DNA from: Sphingomonas sp. PP-CE-3A-406
GTDB taxonomy: Bacteria; Pseudomonadota; Alphaproteobacteria; Sphingomonadales; Sphingomonadaceae
Direction: 5' to 3'
NCBI RefSeq assembly: GCF_003688625.1
Contig: NZ_RCWY01000001.1
Location: 496,001-560,000, forward strand
DNA: 64,000 bases
In this document: one piece after another, positions 47,921 through 57,800 of the stretch
Numbering within the stretch: position 1 is the stretch's first letter
Layout of the letters: every line of letters begins with the position of its first letter
Notes under the pieces: model-generated
Told to the model about the DNA's origin: nothing
Database searches by the model: none
Seen by the model: the letters and a program-made list of their open reading frames with translations, nothing else
Position numbers and translations under genes: made by a program

Positions 47921-48846
47921 CAGAAATAGCCCTCCTGCTTCTTCTTCTCCATGCTGGCCGAGCCCGCATCGCGGTCGATCGCGCGGCCCTGGCGTTCGCT
48001 GGTGGTGGTCAGCAGCATCTCCTGGATCACTGCTGACAGAGTGTCGGCCTTGCTCTCGACCGCGCCGGTCAGCGGGTAGCAACCCAGCGTGCGGAAACGA
48101 ATCGAGCGCTCGACCGGCACCTCGCCAGGCTCAAGCCGAAAGCGATCGTCGTCGACCATCAGCAACATCCCGTCGCGCTCGACGGTCGGGCGCGACGCGG
48201 CGAAATAGAGCGGGACGATCGGGATATCCTCGAGCTGGATATATTGCCAGACGTCGAGCTCGGTCCAGTTCGAGATCGGGAAGACGCGGATGCTCTCGCC
48301 CTTCGCTTTCCGCGCATTGTAGAGGTTCCAGAGCTCGGGGCGCTGCTGCTTGGGATCCCAGCGGTGATGTGCGGCGCGGAACGAGAAGACGCGTTCCTTC
48401 GCGCGGCTCTTCTCCTCGTCGCGCCGCGCGCCGCCGAACGCCGCATCGAATCCGTGCAGGTCGAGCGCCTGCTTGAGCCCCTCGGTCTTCCACATATCGG
48501 TGTGGAGCGCGCCGTGATCGAAAGGATTGATCCCGCGCGCCTCGGCCTCGGGGTTCTTGTAGACGAGCAGTTCCATGCCGCTCTCTGCCGCCATCCGGTC
48601 GCGCAGATCGTACATCGCCTTGAACTTCCACGTCGTATCGACATGCAGCAGCGGGAATGGAGGCGGCGACGGATAAAAGGCTTTGCGCGCGAGATGCAGC
48701 ATCACCGCGGAATCCTTGCCCACGCTGTAGAGCATCACCGAGCGCTCGCACTCGGCGACCACCTCGCGCAGGATATGGATGCTCTCCGCCTCGAGCCGCT
48801 GGAGATGCGTGAGCGACACGGGGCCGGTATCTGAAGTTTTCGTCAT
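47920..48846 (-). CDS. cysD: Sulfate adenylyltransferase subunit 2
   Basis: This is the catalytic PP-loop subunit of ATP sulfurylase. The 308-residue product has the PP-loop [17 protein letters not shown] and the PAPS-reductase-like signatures [20 protein letters not shown] and [12 protein letters not shown]. The ATG at 48846 has GAGGAG directly upstream; the frame is open to 48885. It is followed without a gap by cysNC and lies 70 bases downstream of sulP, giving sulP-cysD-cysNC-cysQ. Confidence 0.95.
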   Translation of the reverse strand: MTKTSDTGPVSLTHLQRLEAESIHILREVVAECERSVMLYSVGKDSAVMLHLARKAFYPSPPPFPLLHVDTTWKFKAMYDLRDRMAAESGMELLVYKNPEAEARGINPFDHGALHTDMWKTEGLKQALDLHGFDAAFGGARRDEEKSRAKERVFSFRAAHHRWDPKQQRPELWNLYNARKAKGESIRVFPISNWTELDVWQYIQLEDIPIVPLYFAASRPTVERDGMLLMVDDDRFRLEPGEVPVERSIRFRTLGCYPLTGAVESKADTLSAVIQEMLLTTTSERQGRAIDRDAGSASMEKKKQEGYF

Positions 48847-48916
48847 CTCCTCAGACGTAGGGCGTCGGGGCGGCGCGTACAGCATCGTATTTCTCGCCCG
48901 CCCCCAAGATCGAGCA

Positions 48917-50395
48917 TTACCCCTCGGCTGGATCCAGCATCAGCGGGGCATGCCGATCGACCAGCGTCGCGCTCGCCGTGTTCAGGCCGATGACCTCGAC
49001 CTCGCGCCCGTGGCGGCGAAGCTTATCGACGACGGTTTCGAGCGCACCGACTGCGGTCACGTCCCAGAGATGAGCGTTGGTCAGATCGATGCGGACGGCG
49101 CGCGCTCTTTCGCGCAGGTCGAAGCGGTCGGCGAAGATGTCGGCGCTGGCGAAGAAGATCTGCCCGCTTACCCGGTAGATACGCGTGTCGGTTGCCACGT
49201 CGTGATCGATCGCGACGTCCATCAGCCGGGTGACCTTCCAGGCGAAGAACACGCCGCTCAGCAGCACCCCGACGCCGACGCCGAGCGACAAATCGTGCGT
49301 CGCGACGGTGACGACGACGGTCGCGACCATCACCGCGCTCGACATCTTGGGATGCCGCGCGAGGTCGCGGAGCGAGCCCCAGGAGAAGGTGCTGATCGAC
49401 ACCATGATCATAATCGCGACCAGCGCGGCAACCGGTACCTGCGCAACCCACGGCCGCAGCGGCACCATGACGATCAGCAGGAACACGCCTGCCACGAGGG
49501 TCGAAAGCCGGCCGGTGCCGCCGTAGCGGACGTTGCCGACGGTCTGGCCGATCATCCCGCACCCGGCGATCCCGCCGAACGCGCCTGCGGCGATGTTGGC
49601 CAGGCCGAGGCCGGTGCACTCGCGCGCTTTCGAGCTGGTCGTCTCGGTGAGGTCGTCGACCACGCTGGCCGTCATCATCGATTCCAGCAAGCCGACCGCC
49701 GCCATCGCGAACGCATAGGGCGCGACGATCCGCAGCGTCTCCCAAGTGAAAGGCACGTGGGGAAGGCCGAGCGACGGCAGTGAATCCGGCAAGCGGCCGA
49801 GATCGCCCACTGTCTTAAGCGGCATCGGAAACCACATCGCGATCGCGGTGAGGACGACGACGCAGATCAGCGGCGACGGGATCGCGCTCGAGATCCGGGG
49901 CATAAGGTAGATGATCGCGAGGCCGCCGGCGATCATCGCATAAGCCTGCGAGCTGACACCGACCATCTGCGGCACCTGCGCGGAAAAGATCAGGATCGCG
50001 AGCGCGTTGACGAAGCCGGCATGGACCGATTTCGAGACGAACCGCATCAATATGTCGAGCTTGGCGAGCCCGAAAGCGATCTGGAGCGCGCCGGCGAGCA
50101 TCGTCGCGACGAGCAGATATTGCAGGCCGTGCGCGTGGACAAGCGCGGCGGCTACGAGCGCGACGGAGCCTGCCGCGCCGGAGATCATCGCAGGGCGTCC
50201 GCCGGCAAACGCAATGACGATGCCGATCACGAACGAGGCGAACAGGCCGACTTCGGGATCGATGCCGGCGACGAACGCAAAGGCGATGACCTCGGGGATC
50301 AGCGCAAAGGTGCCGACCATGCCGGCGAGGACGTCACGGCGCGCGGCCGTCGGGCCGCTGAACCATTCGGCCCGGTAACGAGAAAGTGATGTCAT
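48917..50395 (-). CDS. SulP-family anion transporter with STAS domain
   Basis: This 492-residue membrane protein has about ten to twelve hydrophobic helices. The SulP region includes [24 protein letters not shown], and a C-terminal STAS domain starts at about residue 400 ([16 protein letters not shown]). SulP proteins carry sulfate, bicarbonate or other anions. Location 70 bases upstream of cysD on the same strand makes sulfate the best guess. Bicarbonate (BicA-like) uptake is the main alternative. Confidence 0.88.
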   Translation of the reverse strand: MTSLSRYRAEWFSGPTAARRDVLAGMVGTFALIPEVIAFAFVAGIDPEVGLFASFVIGIVIAFAGGRPAMISGAAGSVALVAAALVHAHGLQYLLVATMLAGALQIAFGLAKLDILMRFVSKSVHAGFVNALAILIFSAQVPQMVGVSSQAYAMIAGGLAIIYLMPRISSAIPSPLICVVVLTAIAMWFPMPLKTVGDLGRLPDSLPSLGLPHVPFTWETLRIVAPYAFAMAAVGLLESMMTASVVDDLTETTSSKARECTGLGLANIAAGAFGGIAGCGMIGQTVGNVRYGGTGRLSTLVAGVFLLIVMVPLRPWVAQVPVAALVAIMIMVSISTFSWGSLRDLARHPKMSSAVMVATVVVTVATHDLSLGVGVGVLLSGVFFAWKVTRLMDVAIDHDVATDTRIYRVSGQIFFASADIFADRFDLRERARAVRIDLTNAHLWDVTAVGALETVVDKLRRHGREVEVIGLNTASATLVDRHAPLMLDPAEG

Positions 50396-50735
50396 GTGTG
50401 TATCCGCAAAGGACGCTAGAACCGCGGCGGTTGCGCGGGCGGTTCATTCGAGCGGCGTCGGTGCGTTGTCCGGCGGATCGGCGGCCGGAATAGCCACCCG
50501 GAATTGCACCGGGTCCAGGGCGAGTGAAGCTTCGTTAGCGGAGCGGGTGCTGCATTGCAACATGCCGTGCGGATGGGGAACGCGACCTGCATACTTCCGT
50601 CATGCCGGGCTTGTTCCGGCATCCACGGCTCCGCATTCTCTGCAGCGTTTGATCTCGCGGAACCGTGGCCCCCGGAACAAGCCCGGGGTGATGGAGTGGA
50701 TTGGGCGACCTCGCCTGGGGACGCTGATCAGCCCG
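50396..50735. other. Gene-free 340-bp region between DUF488 and sulP genes
   Basis: No convincing gene is present. The left 200 bases are the upstream region of sulP (transcribed leftward) and should hold the promoter of the sulfate operon, though no clear consensus was found. The remainder is a palindromic element (50598-50694). Confidence 0.75.
50598..50694. repeat. Palindromic element, family F
   Basis: The ends CGTCATGCCGGGCTTGTTCC (from 50598) and GGAACAAGCCCGGGGTGATGG (ending 50694) are near-perfect inverted copies. CCACGG and CCGTGG pair internally. It has the same outer-end style (CGTCAT / ATGG) as families A and B but a different core. Confidence 0.82.
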
Positions 50736-51179
50736 TTACGTAAATAGATCCACGACCTCGGTGCCCTCACCCACCGCCTGCAACAACAGCGTCCGGTGGC
50801 AGTGACACGGGTCACGCTCGTAGCAGAGCAGCGCGCTCGGCTTCTCCGCTGCCAGCCCGAGCATGATCGCGGCCGCCGCCTGCGCCTCGGGCAATTCGAG
50901 TTGCTCGTCATACACCGCGGTCAGCGTCGCGACGTCGCCCTTCTTCGCTGCATCGCGTCCGCGCTTCGGCGTCCCGAGCGCCTTCAGATGTACGTAATCG
51001 ATCTCGATCTCGCGCAACGCGGCGGCGAGCGAGGTCTTCGAAAACCCTGGTCGCCTCGACAAAGGAAGTGCACGGACGTCGATCACGCGCTGCACCCCCG
51101 CCGCCTTCAGCGCCGCCAAGAAATCGGCCATCGTCGTGGCTTCGTAGCCGATCGTGAAGATCTTTGTAGGTTTCGTCAT
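50736..51179 (-). CDS. DUF488 family protein
   Basis: This 147-residue cytoplasmic protein belongs to DUF488, of unknown function. Features are the N-terminal [21 protein letters not shown], then [17 protein letters not shown] and the cysteine-rich ending [14 protein letters not shown]. The Cys/His cluster may bind metal. The start at 51179 (MTKPTKIF) matches the family; the frame is open to 51233. It is divergent from trmFO, with overlapping upstream regions. Confidence 0.88.
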   Translation of the reverse strand: MTKPTKIFTIGYEATTMADFLAALKAAGVQRVIDVRALPLSRRPGFSKTSLAAALREIEIDYVHLKALGTPKRGRDAAKKGDVATLTAVYDEQLELPEAQAAAAIMLGLAAEKPSALLCYERDPCHCHRTLLLQAVGEGTEVVDLFT

Positions 51180-51252
51180 ACAGGCGAAGTGGGAGTGCCA
51201 GCCTGACACGACAACCGCTGACACGACGGGCATCCCGCGCTATCTGACCGGA

Positions 51253-52620
51253 ATGACCCACGATATTCACGTCATCGGCGGCGGCCTCGCCGGTTCCGAA
51301 GCTGCCTGGCAACTCGCTGAAGCGGGCCTCAAGGTCCGCCTCTCCGAAATGCGCGGCAGCGGCGAAGAGACGCCTGCGCACCAGACCGACGGCCTCGCCG
51401 AACTCGTCTGCTCGAACAGCTTTCGCTCGGACGATGCGGAAAGCAACGCGGTCGGGCTGCTGCATCAGGAACTGCGCACGCTCAACTCGCTGATCATGCG
51501 TCAGGCGGACATCCACCGCGTCCCCGCCGGCTCGGCGCTTGCGGTCGATCGCGACAATTTCTCGAACAGCGTGACGGAGGCGATCGACCAGCATCCGAAC
51601 ATCACGTTGGTGCGCGAACGCATCGATGCGTTGCCCGATGGCCCGACGATCATCGCCACCGGGCCGCTCACCGCCGCCTCGCTCGCCGCGGGGATTGGCG
51701 CCGAGACCGGCCGCGAGGCACTCGCGTTTTTCGACGCACTCGCCCCGATCGTTCACCGCGACTCGATCGACATGGAGACGGCGTGGTTCGCGTCGCGCTG
51801 GGACAAGGGCGAGGGCAAGGATTACATCAACTGCCCGATGGACAAGGACCAGTATCTTGCCTTCCACCAGGGCCTGATCGATGGCGAAAAGACCCCGTTC
51901 AAGGAGTGGGAGAAGGACACGCCCTATTTCGACGGCTGCATGCCGATCGAGGTGATGGCGGAGCGCGGGGTCGATACGCTGCGCTATGGCCCGATGAAGC
52001 CGGTCGGGCTCGATAATCCCAAGACCGGGCGTTGGCCGCACGCCGTCGTCCAGCTTCGCCAGGACAATGCGCAGGGTACGTTGTGGAACATCGTCGGCTT
52101 CCAGACCAAGATGAAGCACGCCGACCAAGTCCGCCTGTTCCGCACCATCCCCGGCTTGGAAAACGCGGAGTTCGCGCGACTGGGCGGCTTGCACCGGAAT
52201 ACGTTCATCCGCTCGCCCGAACTGCTGGACGAGACGCTGCGGCTCAAGTCGCGCCCGAACATCCGCTTCGCCGGCCAGATCACCGGATGCGAAGGCTATA
52301 TCGAGAGCTGCGGGATCGGCATGCTCGCGGGGCTGTTCGCCGTGGCCGAGCTGACCGGCAAGACGCTGACGCCGCCGCCCTACGCGACCGCGCTCGGCGC
52401 GCTGCTCGGCCACATCACTGGAGGGGCCGAGGTCGAGACGTATCAGCCGATGAACGTGAACTTCGGGCTGTTCCCGCCGATCCCCGGCCGGACGAAGAAA
52501 ACCGATCGCAAGCGGATGTACACCGATCGGGGTCGCGTGGCGTTGGCGGAGTGGCTCAACTCTCCTCGGCAACAGCCTGAGCCGGTGGACAATTCACCCG
52601 AGCTGGCCCCTTCCGCTTGA
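51253..52620 (+). CDS. trmFO: Methylenetetrahydrofolate-tRNA-(uracil-5-)-methyltransferase TrmFO
   Basis: TrmFO makes m5U54 in tRNA using methylene-tetrahydrofolate and FAD. The 455-residue product has the dinucleotide-binding [19 protein letters not shown] at the N-terminus. The family motifs [16 protein letters not shown] and [20 protein letters not shown] follow. The start at 51253 is chosen over 51154 because the latter overlaps the divergent DUF488 gene. Its last 65 bases run antisense to the EF-hand gene end. Confidence 0.95.
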   Translation: MTHDIHVIGGGLAGSEAAWQLAEAGLKVRLSEMRGSGEETPAHQTDGLAELVCSNSFRSDDAESNAVGLLHQELRTLNSLIMRQADIHRVPAGSALAVDRDNFSNSVTEAIDQHPNITLVRERIDALPDGPTIIATGPLTAASLAAGIGAETGREALAFFDALAPIVHRDSIDMETAWFASRWDKGEGKDYINCPMDKDQYLAFHQGLIDGEKTPFKEWEKDTPYFDGCMPIEVMAERGVDTLRYGPMKPVGLDNPKTGRWPHAVVQLRQDNAQGTLWNIVGFQTKMKHADQVRLFRTIPGLENAEFARLGGLHRNTFIRSPELLDETLRLKSRPNIRFAGQITGCEGYIESCGIGMLAGLFAVAELTGKTLTPPPYATALGALLGHITGGAEVETYQPMNVNFGLFPPIPGRTKKTDRKRMYTDRGRVALAEWLNSPRQQPEPVDNSPELAPSA

Positions 52621-53026
52621 CCGCGGTCGTGGCAAATTCGGGCGCGGTCATCGCGCCCGATTTGTCACGGTCCGCGTCGGCGAACTTGGTCGTCGCCTTC
52701 ACCGCCCATTCGTCGAACGACAGCTTGCCGTCACCGTCCACATCCAACCGCGCGTAAGCCTTGCGTCGCTGGACCAGATATTCCTCGCGCGTGATCTTCG
52801 CATCGCGATCCTTGTCGTAGCGATCGAACCGCTTCTGCTCGCGAGTCTTCTCCGTGGCTTCGGGGGCGGCATCGGGTAGCGGATCGCTGGCGACCGCGGC
52901 GCCGCCAACCTGCGATATCGGTTGCGGCGGCAGCAGCGGCCCAGGTCGTGCATCGCCGTTGAAAAACATGAACCCCGCGACGATCAACGCGATCACCGCC
53001 GTCCCGCCTGCCAGATACCGCCACAT
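52556..53026 (-). CDS. EF-hand calcium-binding protein, membrane-anchored or exported
   Basis: This 156-residue protein has an N-terminal hydrophobic helix ([20 protein letters not shown]) that is a signal or anchor. After a Pro-rich stretch come three EF-hand loops: [24 protein letters not shown] and [12 protein letters not shown]. Calcium-binding positions 1, 3, 5 and 12 are mostly filled. It probably senses or buffers calcium outside the cytoplasm; partners are unknown. The 3' end overlaps trmFO on the other strand by 65 bases. Confidence 0.85.
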   Translation of the reverse strand: MWRYLAGGTAVIALIVAGFMFFNGDARPGPLLPPQPISQVGGAAVASDPLPDAAPEATEKTREQKRFDRYDKDRDAKITREEYLVQRRKAYARLDVDGDGKLSFDEWAVKATTKFADADRDKSGAMTAPEFATTAVKRKGPARVNCPPAQAVAEES

Positions 53027-53091
53027 CGCCGCCGCTCCTACTGCCCAGGCCGTACGCTAGGCCTCGCGGGCGGCGATCCCCATTTGATTGG

Positions 53092-53739
53092 TCAGTATCC
53101 GGTCAGTCTATGCCACGCCAACCGCCCGACCCGCTTCGGGCTGCTCGGCGGCGCTGGCGAAGCCGAAACGTCGAACCGCGCCGACAGCGCCAGGGCACCA
53201 AGCGCGCGCGCTTTGACGGGCCAGCGGCGATGCAATGCCGCGTCGAGTGCCTCGCCCGCCCGCGTGCGTGCTAACGCACGACTGGGCGCGTCGCTTAACC
53301 GCTGCGACAGATCGGCGAGCGCCCAGCCCTCGCCCGCCTGCCCGATCCGCGAATCCGTCACCGACAGCACTGCACCGGCCAGTTCGAACAACCGCCGCCC
53401 CCGATCGCGCGCGAACCGGTCCACGGCGGTCGCATCTAGCACCGGCTCCAACAAAGCCTCCCAGCCATCGGTCATCCCCGCCAGCATCACCCCCGACACG
53501 CCCACAGGCAACACGCACGCCTGGAGTGCGGTCAAAACCGGTTCGGCTGGCGCCGGGGCAGTATCGAGCCGCCCCAGCGCCTCGTACCACCACGTCAGCC
53601 GCATCTGCCCGACCAAAGGCTCGCGCGTCGTCCGCAGGATCGCGCCTAAAGTATCGTCGAGCGCGAACAGCGCTTCCAAGGCGGGGCGCTCGGCCGCCTC
53701 GGCATAGCCCATCGCCAGCCGAAATTCAGGTTTCGTCAT
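53092..53739 (-). CDS. Squalene/phytoene synthase-like protein
   Basis: This 215-residue protein has the squalene/phytoene synthase fold pattern. The clearest part is LRTTREPLVGQMRLTWWYEAL (about residues 35-55), typical of the shortened NDUFAF6-like branch. A true synthase has two Asp-rich motifs; here only ALDDTLGA near residue 27 resembles one. It may therefore be a non-catalytic homolog, as proposed for NDUFAF6 in complex I assembly. No other carotenoid or hopanoid gene is near. It lies upstream of the Tad trio but faces away. Confidence 0.7.
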   Translation of the reverse strand: MTKPEFRLAMGYAEAAERPALEALFALDDTLGAILRTTREPLVGQMRLTWWYEALGRLDTAPAPAEPVLTALQACVLPVGVSGVMLAGMTDGWEALLEPVLDATAVDRFARDRGRRLFELAGAVLSVTDSRIGQAGEGWALADLSQRLSDAPSRALARTRAGEALDAALHRRWPVKARALGALALSARFDVSASPAPPSSPKRVGRLAWHRLTGY

Positions 53740-53848
53740 CGGGTTTCCTAAGCTTTACACCGTGGTCGATGCCGGATGGGCCAACCGCAGCGTAAACATT
53801 CCTTAAGTCGCGCATGCGATACGGATTTCGGGTGGATTCAGATCAACT

Positions 53849-54412
53849 ATGACGATGCTTTACGACGATATGCCGGTACGGCGCCAGCTATCGCGGCCGG
53901 CTTGGGCAACGATCGTGCACGAAACGCGTGGCTCGCCGGCGATCGAGTTCGCCATCGTCGCGCCGATGTTGATCGCGCTCCTGCTCGCGATCACCCAGAT
54001 CGCGCTGTTCTTCTTTGCCCAGCAAAATCTGGAAACCGTCGCGGAAAACTCCGTGCGCAAGTTAATGACCGGTAATGCGCAGCAGACCAACATGACCCAG
54101 GCCCAGTTCAAGAACGCGGTCTGCGCGGATCTTCCGCGTTTCATGAAATGCGCGAACCTGATGATCGATGTTCGTACCGCGAACTCATTCTCGGATGCCA
54201 ATACGGGTGCGCCCACTATCACGTACGATTCGACGGGTAAACCAACGAATCTCCAGTTCGCGCCCGGCGGCGCGGGCAGCATCGTCATCGTCAAGACGAT
54301 GTACGTGTGGGACGTCGCCGATGGACCGCTCGGCTTCGACATCTCGAACATGTCGAACAACAAACGATTGCTGATCGCCACGTCGGTCTTCAAGACCGAG
54401 CAATACGCATGA
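53849..54412 (+). CDS. TadE-like pseudopilin-like protein
   Basis: This 187-residue protein has the TadE signature GSPAIEFAIVAPMLIALLLA, a processed hydrophobic helix with the conserved Glu (residue about 33). It is followed by an extracytoplasmic domain with two cysteines. TadE-like proteins are minor pilins of tight-adherence (Flp) systems. The start is ATG 53849; 53855 is possible. It is the first of three related genes; its stop overlaps the next start (ATGA). Confidence 0.85.
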   Translation: MTMLYDDMPVRRQLSRPAWATIVHETRGSPAIEFAIVAPMLIALLLAITQIALFFFAQQNLETVAENSVRKLMTGNAQQTNMTQAQFKNAVCADLPRFMKCANLMIDVRTANSFSDANTGAPTITYDSTGKPTNLQFAPGGAGSIVIVKTMYVWDVADGPLGFDISNMSNNKRLLIATSVFKTEQYA

Positions 54413-54951
54413 CCGGCGCGCTTCTGGGCAGGCTTGCGCGTGACACGCGGGGAGTCTCGCTCATCGAGTTCGCGATCTCGCTGCCATTCCTGATCCTGCT
54501 TTTCACCGGCAGCTTCCAGTTGAGCGATGCAGTGGCGGCCAATCGCAAGGTCACCATGGCGACCCGGACGATCGCCGATCTCACCTCGCAATACACGGCC
54601 GTATCCGATTCAGACCTCGATACCATCCTGAATGCCAGCCAGCAGGTCTTGGCGCCTTATTCTGCAGATGCCGCGACAATGACGGTGACGCTGGTGAAGA
54701 CCGACGCGCTGTCCCGGTCCACGGTCGCCTGGAGCGATGGGAAGAATACCACGGGTCTCAGGCCGTGTTCCGCCTTCAACCTGCCGCTTGCGATCAAGCA
54801 GGCCGGCACATCGATGATCGTCGCGCAGGTAGTCTATAAGTATAAGCCGACGTTCGGCGCGACCTATATCGGCATGATACCGCTGACCGAAACGATCATC
54901 ATGAGTCCGCGTGGATCCACCACGATCACATACTCGGGCCCGTCATGCTAA
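54409..54951 (+). CDS. TadE/TadF-like protein
   Basis: The second of the trio has 180 residues. It has a TadE-like helix RGVSLIEFAISLPFLILLF with the invariant Glu, then a beta-rich extracytoplasmic region. Two cysteines (near residues 121 and 180) may pair. The start at 54409 overlaps the previous stop. It is probably a second minor pseudopilin forming a pair with the 53849 product, as TadE and TadF do. Confidence 0.85.
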   Translation: MTGALLGRLARDTRGVSLIEFAISLPFLILLFTGSFQLSDAVAANRKVTMATRTIADLTSQYTAVSDSDLDTILNASQQVLAPYSADAATMTVTLVKTDALSRSTVAWSDGKNTTGLRPCSAFNLPLAIKQAGTSMIVAQVVYKYKPTFGATYIGMIPLTETIIMSPRGSTTITYSGPSC

Positions 54952-54976
54952 TGCTCCCGAAAACCGGTGTAACATC

Positions 54977-56350
54977 ATGAAGATATCCTTCAAATCCTCA
55001 ATGCGGCGGTTGATGGGAGATCGGCGCGGTAACGTGCTGATGATCATGGGATTTGCGACGATCCCGATGGTGTTCGCAACGGGCATGGCGATCGATTACT
55101 CGGGTGCCGCGCGGCTACGTACCAAGTTGAACGCCGTCGCCGACGCGGCCGCTCTCGCTGCGGTCACCACGCCGATGATGAGCCAGACGAGGGAAGCAGG
55201 CGCGCTTGCCGCCTACACCATGTTCACATCGCAGGCGTCTAACATCAAGGGATTGGAATACACCGTAACCTCTCCGGTGATCACCTCGACCGCAACCGTA
55301 GCGTCGTACGACTATGGCGCGTTCAAGATCGTCATCACGCAGACCAATTCCACCGGAATCAATCGCACCGCGGTCGTCAGCTACAAGGCGCGTTCGCAGA
55401 ACAGCTTCGCCGGCGTGCTGGGCATGGCGACACTGCCGATCAGTGGATCCTCGACGACGAACGCGAAGGTCGCTCCGAACATCGACTTCTACGTCCTGCT
55501 CGACACATCGGGATCGATGGCGTTTCCAGCGACGTCCGGCGGGATCACCCAGTTGCGATCGCTGACCGGCGGCTGCGCATTCGCCTGCCATTCGACCAAT
55601 GACGCGACTGCGCGGTCCAAGAATGGATCATACACTGATTATTACGGCGTCGCCCTTTCCTACGGTATCCCGCTGCGCGTCGATGAGGCCCGCAAGGCAG
55701 TGCAGTCGATGATGGCGCAGGCGACCCAGACATCGGCTAACAACAACGCCGATTATCAAGCCGCGATGTACACGTTCGCGGCGGCCGATCCTCGAGCCCC
55801 CAACAGCTTCAAAATGCTGGCAAGCCTGACTGATAATCTTCAGTATGTTTCGGATAGAGCGGCGCAGGCCCAGACATCATTATATTATAACAACGGCTGC
55901 CCGACCAAAGGTTTTTGCAATAACGATGCCGATACTGGATCGAGCGATGCCTTTGTGAAGATGAATGCCCTCATGCGCCTTCCCGGAAACGGAACCAATG
56001 TCCTAGGCGACAGGCCTCAAGGGATCATGTTCGTCATCACGGACGGTATGCGTGACGAGCAACGGGCATCGGGTGTTCCCGAGATCGCATTCGACACCTC
56101 ATGGTGTGCTGCCGTCAAAGCCAAAGGTATTCGCGTTGCGATCCTCTATACCGAGTATCTAAAAATGTCGATGGATGGCGACGCGTGGTCCCAAGCCAAT
56201 GTCGTGCCCTATCTGAGCCAAGTCGAACCCGCGCTACAGAATTGTTCGTCCGACGGGCTTTACTACAAGGTCACGACCGACGACGATATTTCGACTGCTC
56301 TCAATCGCCTCTTCTCGCAAGCCGTGTCCACCGCCCGCATCACGCAGTAG
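54977..56350 (+). CDS. TadG-like protein with von Willebrand A domain
   Basis: This 457-residue protein has an N-terminal TadE/G-type helix (RRGNVLMIMGFATIPMVFATG) and the TadG signature LRTKLNAVADAAALAAVT. A VWA domain starts at about residue 170, with the MIDAS motif DTSGSM in IDFYVLLDTSGSMAF and a later VITDG strand. Such proteins are thought to anchor the pilus system to the envelope. It lies 25 bases after the second gene. Base composition is visibly more AT-rich in 55600-56350 than in the neighbours, hinting at different ancestry. Confidence 0.85.
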   Translation: MKISFKSSMRRLMGDRRGNVLMIMGFATIPMVFATGMAIDYSGAARLRTKLNAVADAAALAAVTTPMMSQTREAGALAAYTMFTSQASNIKGLEYTVTSPVITSTATVASYDYGAFKIVITQTNSTGINRTAVVSYKARSQNSFAGVLGMATLPISGSSTTNAKVAPNIDFYVLLDTSGSMAFPATSGGITQLRSLTGGCAFACHSTNDATARSKNGSYTDYYGVALSYGIPLRVDEARKAVQSMMAQATQTSANNNADYQAAMYTFAAADPRAPNSFKMLASLTDNLQYVSDRAAQAQTSLYYNNGCPTKGFCNNDADTGSSDAFVKMNALMRLPGNGTNVLGDRPQGIMFVITDGMRDEQRASGVPEIAFDTSWCAAVKAKGIRVAILYTEYLKMSMDGDAWSQANVVPYLSQVEPALQNCSSDGLYYKVTTDDDISTALNRLFSQAVSTARITQ

Positions 56351-56372
56351 GCGGTGGACACGAGAAGCGTTA

Positions 56373-57800
56373 TTACTTGTACGTAACCTTCTTCACCGCC
56401 TTCACGACCTTCGCGACATCGACCAGCATCAGCTTCTCAAGATTTGCCGCATAGGGCATCGGTACGTCTTCGTTCGTCACGCGCAGCACCGGCGCGTCGA
56501 GGTCGTCGAAGCCGTGCTCCATCACCACCGACACGATCTCCGAGGCGATCGAGCAGGTTGCCCAATTCTCTTCGACGATGATCATGCGGTTGGTCTTGGC
56601 GAGGCTCTTCAGCACCGTCTCGGTGTCGAGCGGGCGTAGCGTGCGCAGGTCGATGACCTCCGCGTCGATACCCTCCTCGGCGAGCTTGTCGGCGGCTTCG
56701 AGCGAAATGCCGACGCCGATCGAGTAGCTGACGATCGTGACGTCCTTGCCCTCGCGGACGATCCGCGCCTTGCCGATCGGCAGGACGTGGTTGTCGAGCT
56801 TGGGGACGTCGAAGCTGCGGCCGTACATCAGCTCGTTCTCGAGGAACACGACCGGATCCTCGGTGCGGATCGCGGCCTTGAGCAGGCCCTTTGCGTCCGC
56901 CGCGTCATACGGCGCGATCACGATCAGGCCGGGGACGCTGGCATACCACGCCGCAAAGTTGTGCGAATGCTGGGCACCCACGCGCGACGCCGCGCCGTTC
57001 GGACCGCGGAACACGATCGGGCAGCGCATCTGCCCACCCGACATGTAGTTGGTCTTGGCGGCCGAGTTGATGATGTGGTCGATCGCCTGCAACGCGAAGT
57101 TGAAGGTCATGAACTCGACGATCGGGCGAAGACCGCCCATCGCCGCACCCGCACCGATGCCGGCGAAACCGTATTCGGTGATCGGCGTGTCGATCACGCG
57201 ACGGTCGCCGAACTCGTCGAGCAGGCCCTGCGTCACCTTGTACGCGCCCTGATACTGCGCGACTTCCTCACCCATCACGAAGACGCGGTCGTCCTCGCGC
57301 ATTTCCTCGGCCATCGCGTCGCGCAAGGCTTCACGGACGGTCGTCTTGACCATCTCGGTGCCCTCGGGGATCGCCGGGTCGGAGATGCCGACCTTCTCGG
57401 CCGACGCGACCAGCTGCTGCGTGCCGCTCTCGGCCTTGGCGGGCGAAGCGCCTTCGGGAACCGGGGGAGCCTTGTCGTCCGACGGCGTTTCCTTGGGCGC
57501 CGCGTTGGCCGCATCGCCCGAGCGTGCTTCCGCAGGCTTCTGGTCGCTCGCGCTCTCGCCCTCTTCGAGGATCGTCGCGATGACGGTGCCGACCTTCACG
57601 TTGTCGGTGCCCTCGGCGACGCTGATCGAACCGATCGTACCTTCGTCGATCGCCTCAAACTCCATCGTCGCCTTGTCGGTCTCGATCTCGGCGAGGATGT
57701 CGCCCGACTTGACGCTGTCGCCTTCCTTGACGAGCCACTTGGCCAGCGTGCCCTCTTCCATCGTTGGGGAGAGCGCGGGCATCTTGATCTCGATCGCCAT
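56373..57800 (-). CDS. pdhB: Pyruvate dehydrogenase E1 beta with N-terminal lipoyl domain
   Basis: This 475-residue protein has a lipoyl domain at residues 1-80 ([19 protein letters not shown], lipoyl Lys in [11 protein letters not shown]). It is joined by an Ala/Pro/Glu-rich linker to the E1-beta transketolase fold (from about 145, [26 protein letters not shown]). It forms the thiamine-dependent decarboxylase with PdhA. The lipoyl domain on E1-beta is a known alphaproteobacterial feature. The start overlaps the pdhA stop. E2 and E3 are not in the window. Confidence 0.95.
   Translation of the reverse strand: MAIEIKMPALSPTMEEGTLAKWLVKEGDSVKSGDILAEIETDKATMEFEAIDEGTIGSISVAEGTDNVKVGTVIATILEEGESASDQKPAEARSGDAANAAPKETPSDDKAPPVPEGASPAKAESGTQQLVASAEKVGISDPAIPEGTEMVKTTVREALRDAMAEEMREDDRVFVMGEEVAQYQGAYKVTQGLLDEFGDRRVIDTPITEYGFAGIGAGAAMGGLRPIVEFMTFNFALQAIDHIINSAAKTNYMSGGQMRCPIVFRGPNGAASRVGAQHSHNFAAWYASVPGLIVIAPYDAADAKGLLKAAIRTEDPVVFLENELMYGRSFDVPKLDNHVLPIGKARIVREGKDVTIVSYSIGVGISLEAADKLAEEGIDAEVIDLRTLRPLDTETVLKSLAKTNRMIIVEENWATCSIASEIVSVVMEHGFDDLDAPVLRVTNEDVPMPYAANLEKLMLVDVAKVVKAVKKVTYK

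Noticed and set aside
50908..52572. Long minus-strand open frame antisense to trmFO
   Set aside because: It overlaps the DUF488 coding region in a different frame and has no motifs.
55600..56350. AT-richer end of the TadG-like gene as a horizontally acquired island
   Set aside because: Only part of one gene is affected, with no flanking repeats, integrase or tRNA, so island status is not supported; it is mentioned only as a composition note.
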